DNA from: Candidatus Stygibacter australis
GTDB lineage: Bacteria; Cloacimonadota; Cloacimonadia; Cloacimonadales; TCS61
Length of the DNA: 32,648 bases
Direction: 5' to 3'
Assembly: GCA_030765845.1 (NCBI GenBank)
Contig: JAVCDJ010000039.1
Span: 1-32,648, forward strand
Below, piece after piece: positions 1 through 8,226 of this stretch (the first letter of the stretch is position 1; each line of letters begins with the position of its first letter). The translations under genes were made by a program, and so were the position numbers. The notes under the pieces were generated by a model. It had not been told where the DNA came from. It saw nothing but the letters and a program-made list of their open reading frames with translations, and did no database searches.

Positions 1-1
1 C

Positions 2-931
2 GCCAAAGAGTTCATGATCAAATATGGCGTTAAAACTGCTATTTATGAAAGATTTGATAATTCTGCTAAAGCACGGGAATACTGTCAAAAACTTAAGGGA
101 AAATGCGTGATCAAGTATGATGGACTGGCAGCAGGCAAGGGCGTTTTTGTTTGTAATACCCTTAAAGAAGTAGAAGATGCCCTTATCATTATAAATGATA
201 CCTATGGTGCTGATGCCAGAATTCTGATCGAGGAATTACTTACTGGTCAGGAATTATCTATACTCGCTTTCACCAATGGCTCAGAATATCAGATATTATT
301 ACCTTCTCAGGATCATAAACAATTATTGGATAACGATAAAGGACCCAATACGGGAGGAATGGGTGCCTATTGCCCCGTGGATTTCTGCACAGATGAAATG
401 CTGGAACAGATCAAGAAGGAAATAATTGAACCAACTATCCAGGGCTTAAAGCAAGAAAATTTCAATTACCACGGTGTGCTCTATTTTGGTTTAATGATTA
501 CTCCCGATGGGGTCAGTGTGCTCGAGTATAATGTACGCATGGGTGATCCAGAGACAGAGGTTGTATTACCTGCCTTAAAAAGTGATCTGCTTGAACTAGT
601 TCTGGCGTGTTTCAAGGGAGGATTACAAGAATTTAACCTGGAATTTAATCCAGGATATTTTGTGGATGTAGTCCTGGCATCAGGAGGTTATCCTTCTCAT
701 TACACCAAAGGTTATCCTATTGATATTCCACTTGAAGTAGATGGTGTTATATTCCATGCTGGCAGTAAATTAGACAATGATATAATTGTAACATCTGGCG
801 GCAGAGTATTGAATGTGGTTGCTGATGGAAAAGATCTTAATTCTGCGATCAAGAACGCTTATGATCTGGTTTCCAAAGTATCATTTAAGGATATGTATTA
901 TCGGACTGATATAGGTACCAGGAATTTATAA
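2..931 (+). CDS. purD: Phosphoribosylamine-glycine ligase, 5'-truncated by window edge
   Basis: This ATP-grasp enzyme joins glycine to phosphoribosylamine to make GAR, the second step of purine synthesis, in the cytoplasm. The frame is open back to base 2, and the codons before the first ATG (AKEF, then MIKYGVKTA) already match the family, so the ATG at 14 is internal. The missing part is the N-terminal substrate-binding domain. Visible motifs are YDGLAAGKGV in the ATP-grasp fold, GPNTGGMGAYCP, and the metal/ATP-binding LEYNVRMGDPETE, close to the usual LEFNxRFGDPE. The C-terminal domain is complete. The stop codon is followed directly by the purN ATG with no gap, implying one transcript and coupled translation. 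Confidence 0.95.
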   Translation, partial: AKEFMIKYGVKTAIYERFDNSAKAREYCQKLKGKCVIKYDGLAAGKGVFVCNTLKEVEDALIIINDTYGADARILIEELLTGQELSILAFTNGSEYQILLPSQDHKQLLDNDKGPNTGGMGAYCPVDFCTDEMLEQIKKEIIEPTIQGLKQENFNYHGVLYFGLMITPDGVSVLEYNVRMGDPETEVVLPALKSDLLELVLACFKGGLQEFNLEFNPGYFVDVVLASGGYPSHYTKGYPIDIPLEVDGVIFHAGSKLDNDIIVTSGGRVLNVVADGKDLNSAIKNAYDLVSKVSFKDMYYRTDIGTRNL

Positions 932-1510
932 ATGAAAGATAAAATCAAGCTTCTAATTATGATCTCTGGCAGAGGGTCAAATATGGAAGCTATCCTTAGA
1001 AATACAATCTCTGGCAAACTGGAATCACTAGTAGAAATTACTCATGTTTTCAGTAATAAGGAGGATGCTCCCGGATTGGAAACTGCAGAAAAACTGGGAT
1101 TTACCACAAAAGTAATCATTTCAAAATGTAAGAAACGGGATCAATACAATTTTGAACTTAAAGAATGGTTAGAGAAAATTGAACCAGATTATATCATACT
1201 TGCTGGTTATATGCTGATAATTTCCTCTGAGATCATCAGTCTTTTTCCTGAGAGGATAATCAATATTCATCCTGCAGATACCAGGCAGCATCAGGGATTA
1301 CATGGTTATGAATGGGCCTGGAGGAACAAACTTTCAGAGACAATGATCACAATTCATTATGTGGATAAGGGTTTGGATACCGGCAAAATAATAGCTCAGA
1401 AAGTGGTTGATCTAAGGAATACTAAAACACTAGATAATATAGAGATAACTGGTTTGAAAGTAGAACATGAATTGTATAGCGATGTGCTTGCAGAGTTGTT
1501 CAGCAAATAA
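932..1510 (+). CDS. purN: Phosphoribosylglycinamide formyltransferase (GART)
   Basis: The product transfers a formyl group from 10-formyl-THF to GAR, directly after PurD in the purine pathway. The N-terminus has the substrate loop SGRGSNMEAIL. The catalytic Asn/His are in NIHPA, and the catalytic Asp is in LDTGKIIAQ. At 192 residues it has typical PurN length. The segment after NIHP is unusual: it reads ADTRQHQGLHGYEWAW, where well-known PurN proteins have a SLLPxFxG loop followed by an A-L helix. The catalytic Asn, His and Asp are still in place, so I call it an active but divergent PurN. A formyltransferase acting on another substrate is possible, but the position between purD and guaA argues for purine synthesis. 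Confidence 0.9.
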   Translation: MKDKIKLLIMISGRGSNMEAILRNTISGKLESLVEITHVFSNKEDAPGLETAEKLGFTTKVIISKCKKRDQYNFELKEWLEKIEPDYIILAGYMLIISSEIISLFPERIINIHPADTRQHQGLHGYEWAWRNKLSETMITIHYVDKGLDTGKIIAQKVVDLRNTKTLDNIEITGLKVEHELYSDVLAELFSK

Positions 1511-1535
1511 CTAATTTGATAGGAATTCTTAAATA

Positions 1536-3326
1536 ATGCAAAAAGAAATAGCTATTTTAGATTTTGGTGGTCAATACACTCACCTGATAGCACGCAGAAT
1601 TCGAAACTTGGGAATATTCAGTGAGATCTATCAGCCTGAAGAATTTGAATTTAAAACTCATATTGCCGGAATTATATTTTCCGGTGGACCTCAATCTGTT
1701 AATGCCAAAGATGCTTATAGAATTAAATGGTCTATTGAAAAGAGTTCAGTTCCTGTTTTGGGTATTTGCTATGGACATCAGTTGATCGCCCATAAGATCG
1801 GGGGCTTGATAGAAAGTGGTTCAAATAAAGAATATGGCTATGCTGAAATTGATTGCTATGATCAAACTGCAATTTTCAAAGATACAGCATTCAAACAGAA
1901 AGTGTGGATGAGTCACGGTGATCACGTAGTTAAACTACCTTCAGGATATGAAATCCTAGCAGCAACTGATCAGGTTCCAATTGCTGCTTATAAATCGGAT
2001 GATGACAAAATATTTGGAGTACAATTTCATCCGGAAGTATCTCACACGGAATTTGGGTATAAAATTCTGGATAACTTCCTGAATATCTGCACCGATCGCA
2101 GGGACTGGAGAGTGGATAATTTCAAGAATGAATTGATCGAATCGGTACGCAAACAAGCTGGTGATAATGATTTACTGATATTATTATCAGGTGGAGTGGA
2201 TTCACTGGTTGCCATGGAATTGTGCCTTGCTGCAATAGGGAAAAAGAGGGTTTTTGCTATTCATATAGACACTGGTTTTATGAGATATCAGGAATCAGAT
2301 AATATTGTAAATCACTTACAGGAATTGGGTTATGATAACTTGAAGCTGATTGATGCGGAGGATGTTTACCTTAGGGAATTGAAGGATATATTTGAGCCTG
2401 AAGCAAAAAGACTGATAATTGGCAGATTATTTGTGGAAATAGCTAATAATGCAATTGCTGAATTTAATAGAGATAATATTTTACTCGTCCAGGGAACTAT
2501 CTATCCAGATACAATTGAAAGTGGAGATTCAGCTAAATCAGCAAAGATAAAAACCCATCATAATCGGGTAAAAGAGATAGAAAAGCTGCTGGCTGAAGGG
2601 AAAATTATTGAACCTATCAGGGAATTATATAAAGATGAGGTTCGCAAACTCGGAATAGAGTTGGGTATTCCGGAAGAACTGGTAAATCGTCATCCATTTC
2701 CGGGTCCCGGGTTGGCGATCAGGATCTTAACATCTGATTCTACCACTGTAATACCCTATGATAATACTGAAACAGCAAAACTGGAAGAAATCATAAAAAA
2801 TCGCAATTTTAAGGCAGAAATACTTCCAATACGCAGTGTTGGCGTAATGGGAGACTTCCGAACCTATCATCATCCTGTTTTGCTTTCCTACAGATCAAAT
2901 AACGTCCAAAACTGGCAGGAATTAAGAATCGCTGCTCGAATGACTATTAATAGTTTTAGTTCTGTAAATAGAGCTTTATTCGCGATTATGGAGCAAAAAG
3001 AAAGTTATTCTCTCAAGAAACACCGTCTCACTAAAATTGCCTGTGATCAACTAAGGCAGGTAGATCATCTATTGATGCAAAGGGTGAAGCCCATTGAAGA
3101 AATCTGGCAAATGCCTGTCGTGCAATTACCTCTATTTGATCATCAGGGCAGACAGGTTTATGTAATGCGTCCCGTGACTTCAATTGATGCCATGACAGCA
3201 GATTTCTATGAAATGGATTTTGATTTCTTAAGAGAACTAGTTTTGGAAGTAAAAAAATTACCTTTTGTCGCTGATCTATTTTATGATATCACCTCCAAAC
3301 CTCCAGCAACTATTGAATGGGAGTAA
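1536..3326 (+). CDS. guaA: GMP synthase (glutamine-hydrolysing), long form
   Basis: The product converts XMP to GMP using glutamine and ATP. Residues 1-185 form a class I amidotransferase with nucleophile C78 (GICYGHQ) and H165/E167 (FHPE). The ATP-pyrophosphatase domain has its P-loop SGGVDS at 218-223 and the RHPFPGPGLAIR motif near 385-396. The C-terminus KPPATIEWE is the family signature. The protein has 596 residues against about 510-525 for the common bacterial form. The extra roughly 75 residues (about 450-525) lie in the dimerisation region and recall the duplicated subdomain of the human enzyme (NWQEL...AARM...VNRALF, then LRQVD...QMPVVQLPL). The start is the first ATG, 25 nt after purN, behind a weak AGGAA. 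Confidence 0.95.
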   Translation: MQKEIAILDFGGQYTHLIARRIRNLGIFSEIYQPEEFEFKTHIAGIIFSGGPQSVNAKDAYRIKWSIEKSSVPVLGICYGHQLIAHKIGGLIESGSNKEYGYAEIDCYDQTAIFKDTAFKQKVWMSHGDHVVKLPSGYEILAATDQVPIAAYKSDDDKIFGVQFHPEVSHTEFGYKILDNFLNICTDRRDWRVDNFKNELIESVRKQAGDNDLLILLSGGVDSLVAMELCLAAIGKKRVFAIHIDTGFMRYQESDNIVNHLQELGYDNLKLIDAEDVYLRELKDIFEPEAKRLIIGRLFVEIANNAIAEFNRDNILLVQGTIYPDTIESGDSAKSAKIKTHHNRVKEIEKLLAEGKIIEPIRELYKDEVRKLGIELGIPEELVNRHPFPGPGLAIRILTSDSTTVIPYDNTETAKLEEIIKNRNFKAEILPIRSVGVMGDFRTYHHPVLLSYRSNNVQNWQELRIAARMTINSFSSVNRALFAIMEQKESYSLKKHRLTKIACDQLRQVDHLLMQRVKPIEEIWQMPVVQLPLFDHQGRQVYVMRPVTSIDAMTADFYEMDFDFLRELVLEVKKLPFVADLFYDITSKPPATIEWE

Positions 3327-3370
3327 TTCTCTCATTGATCTAACTGATAATATAAGAAAAGGATATAGTT

Positions 3371-4579
3371 ATGAAGAAATTAATAGTATTATTCTGTATA
3401 TTGGTTATAGGAGTTATACTTTTTGGGAATTCAGAACCTGACTGGGTGAGTTATTACAAAGAAACGGGCAGTATTAAGAATTTTAAGAAGTACTATTTTG
3501 GAGTGGGTGTTGCTGAGAAATCAGAAAAAGAAGCTGATAAAATTGCCCTGGAACGATTCGGTATGTCACTGGAAACAAAAGTGGAAAGTGAAGTGAATCG
3601 ATATATTAAAGAGCGAAACGGCAAGGTAACTGATGAGATTAATAAGAAGATCAAAATCAGCTCTGATATAGGTCTGCGTGGTATAGCTTTTGCGGGGCAT
3701 TATTACGATGGAAAGAGCTTTTTCAGTATAATCAAATACAAGAAGAATGAATACAATGATATTTTGCGGGAAGAAGTTTTTCGCGATTTGGAAAGGCAAA
3801 AGATAGAATTAGATAAGTTGATCGCTAAAAACAGAATGGAAGAAGAGAAAGAGAGAGAAAAAATTCGTAACAAAAAGGAAAGAGTGAAGATCAAAGATTC
3901 ATTATCTCAAGTCAAAGATGATCTAATGCTGCAAATGAGAAATAAATATCCCGAATTTTTTGATTCCACTCCACCATACAAAGCAGTAAGTTTCAGAAAC
4001 GGTCAATTGATCCCCTTTGATTATCAATTAAATCTGAAATCCACTCTCTTTCCCATTTCTTTAAATGAAATAGCATTTGCCTGGAAAACCTGGCTGTTTG
4101 AGTTCTCAGCTACTTCATCGTTTTATGAAAACAAATATGAACAGCAGGAATTACAATTTAAATATCAAATATTACCATATTCAGGTCGGTATAATAAAAT
4201 TTCAGCTGCATTTGGGGTTACTGGTTATAAAACAGGGCTGATTGATAGCAGTTTTGCAAATGCTTATCTGCTTGTGACACCATTTTTGTCTGGAAATGTT
4301 ACTTTACCTGACTTGTATTTTTCCTTCGGATCGATTTATCTTGATCTGGGTAAGACCCAGGTAGCAATTAATAATTATATATTTTATAAGCAGTTAAAAG
4401 ATAGGATAAGTGTGATATTGGAATTGAATTATTTTTATGATGATCATTTGAGGAACAGATTTGATGATGCTCTGGTCTTTCAACCAGCAATAAAATTTAA
4501 AACTACAGATAAGCTTAATACAACATTTTCTTATGAAGAAAATGAGTTGTGGAAAATCAATTTGGAAATAGGATTTTGA
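3371..4579 (+). CDS. Exported LPP20-like protein with beta-rich C-terminus, function unknown
   Basis: I cannot assign a function. Residues 1-19 are a signal peptide (MKK, then a hydrophobic run). Residues about 24-130 resemble the LPP20/FlgO-like fold: a YYFGVGVAE strand, a helix of the EADKIALERFG type, then alternating beta segments. About 130-190 is strongly charged and likely coiled coil (KNRMEEEKEREKIRNKKERV). About 200-402 has alternating aromatic beta strands and ends in Phe (INLEIGF), like outer-membrane barrels. The arrangement suggests a periplasmic domain tethered to an outer-membrane element. The stop abuts the aspA ATG with no gap, so it is cotranscribed with aspA-hydE-hydF, but a hydrogenase role is not implied by sequence. 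Its N-terminal domain is distantly like that of the lipoprotein at 24730-25602. Confidence 0.7.
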   Translation: MKKLIVLFCILVIGVILFGNSEPDWVSYYKETGSIKNFKKYYFGVGVAEKSEKEADKIALERFGMSLETKVESEVNRYIKERNGKVTDEINKKIKISSDIGLRGIAFAGHYYDGKSFFSIIKYKKNEYNDILREEVFRDLERQKIELDKLIAKNRMEEEKEREKIRNKKERVKIKDSLSQVKDDLMLQMRNKYPEFFDSTPPYKAVSFRNGQLIPFDYQLNLKSTLFPISLNEIAFAWKTWLFEFSATSSFYENKYEQQELQFKYQILPYSGRYNKISAAFGVTGYKTGLIDSSFANAYLLVTPFLSGNVTLPDLYFSFGSIYLDLGKTQVAINNYIFYKQLKDRISVILELNYFYDDHLRNRFDDALVFQPAIKFKTTDKLNTTFSYEENELWKINLEIGF

Positions 4580-5911
4580 ATGAGCAAAAAGAAATATTTC
4601 GGAGTAGAGACCGAAAAATCTATCGAGAATTTTAACGTATCAGGTAGAAGGTTACCCAAAGTGTTCATTAAAGCAATGTCAGAGGTGAAACAGGCGTGTG
4701 CTGAGACAAATGTGAGACTTGGTTATCTTGATAAAAGAAGAGGTGAGGTGATTATCTCAGTGTGTGAGGAGCTTTCCCGGAATAATTATGATGACCAGAT
4801 AGTAGTTGATGTGTATCAAGGAGGAGCAGGTACATCAACTAATATGAACTTCAATGAAGTTATAGCAGGACTGGCAAATGAGAAGCTGGATGAGGAAGTG
4901 GTACATGCAATTCATCATGTGAATCTTCATCAGTCAACAAATGATGTATATCCTACAGCTTTAAGGGTTTCTATCCTTTACCTTTTGAAATCACTTGAAC
5001 TGGAACTTCAGACAATGCAGGAAGTGCTGCAGGAAAAAGAACTGGAGTTCAGAGATGTAGTAAAACTGGGAAGAACTCAATTGCAGGACGCAGTTCCAAT
5101 GACACTTGGGATGGAGTTTGGAGCCTGGGGAGAGGCAATTGCCAGAGACAGGTGGCGGGTATTTAAAAGTCGTGAACGGATTAAGCAGATAAATCTGGGT
5201 GGAACGGCAATCGGCACGGGCTTAACGGCTCCCAGAGAATATATCTTCAAAGTTACTGAGCAATTACGGAAAATAACAGGTCTAAGTATTGCTCGCGCAG
5301 AAAATCTGGTGGATGCTACGCAAAACCTGGATCCAATTGTAGAAATATCAGGTATGTTGAAAACATTAGGAGTAAATCTATTTAAGATCAGTCAGGATAT
5401 CAGGTTCTTAAGCAGTGGTCCTATGGGAGGACTGGGAGAGATCAAGCTTCCTGAGCTGCAAAAAGGCTCAAGTATAATGCCTGGCAAAGTGAATCCAGTG
5501 ATGCCTGAGATGATAGGTCAAGTGAGTTTGAAGGTTATGAATAATGACACTTTGATCAGTCAGGTAGCTGCCCTTGGTAACCTGGAGCTAAATCAGTTCT
5601 TACCTTTATTGACAATCACAATGCTTGAATCAATGGAGTTATTGATCAACAGTATACCGTTATTCTGCCAGAAATGTCTGAAGGGCATTACAGCTAATGA
5701 TGAGGTTTGTTTAGATAAGGTAAAAAGCAGTGGAGCCTTGGCAACTGTATTGATCAACCGACTGGGTTATACTCAGGTGGAAGCTTTGATATTAGAAGCA
5801 GGAGAGAGAAAAAAGAGTCTGGAAGAAGTGATATTAGAGAAGCAATTATTAAGTGAAAAAGAGCTGAAAGAGTTATTATCACCTGCTCAGATGTATAAGT
5901 TAGGATTTTAG
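4580..5911 (+). CDS. aspA: Aspartate ammonia-lyase, hydrogenase-cluster type
   Basis: A member of the aspartase/fumarase superfamily, which eliminates ammonia from aspartate to give fumarate. Seen are GGAGTSTNMNFNEV (79-92), QSTNDVYPT (118-126), and the superfamily signature GSSIMPGKVNP at 296-306, which carries the catalytic serine loop. NPVMPE after the signature and GNLELNQFLPL favour aspartase over fumarase, which usually has NPTQCE. The 443 residues are slightly short for an aspartase. It starts directly at the previous stop codon, and hydE follows after 8 nt. From memory, aspartase homologues occur in several hydEFG gene clusters, and ammonia is a proposed source of the bridgehead nitrogen of the H-cluster. 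A dedicated role here is inference. A fumarase or argininosuccinate-lyase-like role is less likely. Confidence 0.8.
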   Translation: MSKKKYFGVETEKSIENFNVSGRRLPKVFIKAMSEVKQACAETNVRLGYLDKRRGEVIISVCEELSRNNYDDQIVVDVYQGGAGTSTNMNFNEVIAGLANEKLDEEVVHAIHHVNLHQSTNDVYPTALRVSILYLLKSLELELQTMQEVLQEKELEFRDVVKLGRTQLQDAVPMTLGMEFGAWGEAIARDRWRVFKSRERIKQINLGGTAIGTGLTAPREYIFKVTEQLRKITGLSIARAENLVDATQNLDPIVEISGMLKTLGVNLFKISQDIRFLSSGPMGGLGEIKLPELQKGSSIMPGKVNPVMPEMIGQVSLKVMNNDTLISQVAALGNLELNQFLPLLTITMLESMELLINSIPLFCQKCLKGITANDEVCLDKVKSSGALATVLINRLGYTQVEALILEAGERKKSLEEVILEKQLLSEKELKELLSPAQMYKLGF

Positions 5912-5919
5912 GAGAAGAA

Positions 5920-6993
5920 GTGATAAAAACATTAAATTATGATAATCTTAGCAGGGATGATCTTATCTACCTGCTGCAGCTCGAAGATCAGGAAGATTTG
6001 AAGGAATTATATTCAGAAGCATATAAAACTAAACTGAAATATGTAGGGAATCGGGTTTATTTTAGAGGATTGATCGAAATATCTAATATTTGCAGTAAGA
6101 ATTGTTATTATTGCGGGATCAGATGCGGTAATAGCAAAGTAAACCGATTTATTTTAGATAAGCAAGAGATAATCAGGTCAGCAAAATGGGCCTGGAAACA
6201 TAAATATGCCTCTCTGGCTCTGCAGTCTGGAGAACGTGATGATCCGGAATTTGTCGATTTTGTAGAAGATATTTTGTTAGGCATTAAAGAATTTTCTGGC
6301 GATGATCTGGGGGTCACTCTATCTTGCGGTGAGCAGACAGAAGAAACTTACCAGAGATGGCGGGATGCCGGAGCTCAAAGATATTTATTACGGATTGAGA
6401 CTTCCAACCGGGAGTTTTATAAAAAACTTCATCCAGAAGATCATCTTTTTGATAAAAGACTGGAATGCTTAAAATTACTTCGAAAAACAGGTTATCAGGT
6501 TGGAACAGGAGTGATGATAGGTTTACCTGATCAAAAAGCAGAATATCTGGCTGATGATCTGATTTTCTTCAAAGATTGGGATATAGATATGATCGGAATG
6601 GGTCCTTGGATACCTCATAAAGATACACCTCTGGGTGAGGATCATCCGGAATATGATAAAGAATGGCTTATGAGCATGGGGATCAAGATGATAGCTTTAG
6701 TAAGATTATTCCTGAAAGATGTAAATATTGCAGCTACAACAGCTTTACATGCCCTTGATCCAAAGGGTAGAGAAAAGGGATTGATGGCTGGTGCAAATGT
6801 CATTATGCCAGTGATCACTGAGAATGAGCATCGTGGAGATTATCTTTTATATGATGGGAAGCCCGTATGTGATGAAAGTGCAGAAGATTTCCGGCTGGCT
6901 TTGGATAAATCAATAAGTTCTCTGGGTGAATCAGTTGCTTATGGCATTCAGGGAAACTCACGACACTGGCAAAAAAGAGTGGGGAAGATGTAA
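5920..6993 (+). CDS. hydE: [FeFe]-hydrogenase maturase HydE (radical SAM)
   Basis: A radical SAM enzyme that acts on the HydG-derived organometallic iron synthon during assembly of the [2Fe] subcluster of [FeFe]-hydrogenase. The SAM-cluster motif CX3CX2C is C58, C62 and C65 (ICSKNCYYC). The family-typical RGLIEISNICSKNC, QSGER, IETSNREFYKKLHP and GxMIGLPDQ blocks follow. The accessory C-terminal cysteine triad of some HydE proteins is not evident; only one Cys lies in that region (PVCDES). The start is GTG at 5920, supported by GGAG at 5911-5914, which overlaps the end of the aspA stop. hydF follows with no gap. BioB and PylB are relatives, but the adjacent hydF decides the call. Confidence 0.92.
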   Translation: MIKTLNYDNLSRDDLIYLLQLEDQEDLKELYSEAYKTKLKYVGNRVYFRGLIEISNICSKNCYYCGIRCGNSKVNRFILDKQEIIRSAKWAWKHKYASLALQSGERDDPEFVDFVEDILLGIKEFSGDDLGVTLSCGEQTEETYQRWRDAGAQRYLLRIETSNREFYKKLHPEDHLFDKRLECLKLLRKTGYQVGTGVMIGLPDQKAEYLADDLIFFKDWDIDMIGMGPWIPHKDTPLGEDHPEYDKEWLMSMGIKMIALVRLFLKDVNIAATTALHALDPKGREKGLMAGANVIMPVITENEHRGDYLLYDGKPVCDESAEDFRLALDKSISSLGESVAYGIQGNSRHWQKRVGKM

Positions 6994-8199
6994 ATGGCAA
7001 AAGTAGCTCGTGGTGAACGGCTGATATTAAGCCTGGTGGGTAGAAGAAATGTTGGAAAGAGTTCTTTGATAAATGCCTTAGTAGGTCAGGAAATAGCAAT
7101 AGTATCTGAGATTGAGGGAACCACTACTGATGCAGTAGCAAAATCATATGAATTATTACCTTTAGGAGCCGTTACTCTATATGATACAGCAGGAATAGAT
7201 GACATCGGTGAGCTTGGTAAGAAACGGGTAAAGGCAACTGAGAGGATACTATACAGGACAGATATAGCAATTGTAGTTGTTGATGAAAAAGGAATAACCC
7301 CAGTAGATCAGGAAATATTACAAAGGATATCTGAGCTTAAAATACCTTTCATAATTGTATTTAATAAAGCAGATATTGCCCAACCAGCTACTGCAGATAT
7401 TGATTTATGTAATATCAAAAGCTGGAAGTGGTTTGCTGTAAGTGCTGCGGATAGTACTGGAGTGAAGGAATTGAAGGAAATACTTGCCAGGCTGGCCCCA
7501 CCAGAATTCAGACAGGAGAAGGTGCTGGTGGGTGATTTGATCCAGCCAGGTAATGTGGTTCTTTTGATAGCACCAATTGATACTGCTGCACCTAAAGGCA
7601 GACTGATATTGCCACAGGTGCAGATACTGCGTGAGATACTGGATAATGATGCTATCGGGATGATAGTGAAGGAGCGTGAGATAGAGGCTGCTCTGGAGAA
7701 ACTGGCAAAAAATCCTGACCTGGTGATCACTGATTCTCAGGTGATATTAAAAGTTGATGGGGATATTCCTCAGGAAGTGCGTCTTACTACTTTCTCGATA
7801 TTATTCGCCAGATACAAGGGTGATCTTGACATATTATTACAGGGAGTGAATAAGATAGATCAACTGCAGGATGGAGATAAAGTACTTATTGCAGAAAACT
7901 GCTCCCATAATGTGCAATGTGATGATATCGGCAGAGTGAAGATACCGCGCTGGTTACTTCAATACACTGGTAAAAAGCTGGAATTGGAAGTGACAACCGG
8001 TCATGACTATCCGGAAGACCTGGAGGAATTTGATCTGATATTGCACTGTGGCGGCTGTATGATAGGTCAAACAGAGATGCAGAGAAGAATAAAAGAAGCG
8101 GAAAGAAGGGGCGTGGCAATTACCAATTATGGTTTGGCAATCTCTAAATTGCAGGGTGTGCTGGCACGCACAGTGAAGCCACTGGGTTATGAATTATAA
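6994..8199 (+). CDS. hydF: [FeFe]-hydrogenase maturation GTPase HydF
   Basis: The scaffold protein that carries the assembled [2Fe] precursor and delivers it to apo-hydrogenase. An N-terminal GTPase domain shows P-loop GRRNVGKSS (16-24), switch DTAG (64-67) and NKAD (124-127). The C-terminal cluster-binding domain has the diagnostic CxH...HCxxC motif: C303-S-H305, then 45 residues, then H351-C352-GG-C355. The 401 residues match the family. The ATG directly follows the hydE stop codon. HydG and the hydrogenase structural genes are not in this window, so maturation needs genes encoded elsewhere. Confidence 0.95.
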   Translation: MAKVARGERLILSLVGRRNVGKSSLINALVGQEIAIVSEIEGTTTDAVAKSYELLPLGAVTLYDTAGIDDIGELGKKRVKATERILYRTDIAIVVVDEKGITPVDQEILQRISELKIPFIIVFNKADIAQPATADIDLCNIKSWKWFAVSAADSTGVKELKEILARLAPPEFRQEKVLVGDLIQPGNVVLLIAPIDTAAPKGRLILPQVQILREILDNDAIGMIVKEREIEAALEKLAKNPDLVITDSQVILKVDGDIPQEVRLTTFSILFARYKGDLDILLQGVNKIDQLQDGDKVLIAENCSHNVQCDDIGRVKIPRWLLQYTGKKLELEVTTGHDYPEDLEEFDLILHCGGCMIGQTEMQRRIKEAERRGVAITNYGLAISKLQGVLARTVKPLGYEL

Positions 8200-8226
8200 T
8201 GACATATTGTTTTATGGAGCAGTAGA

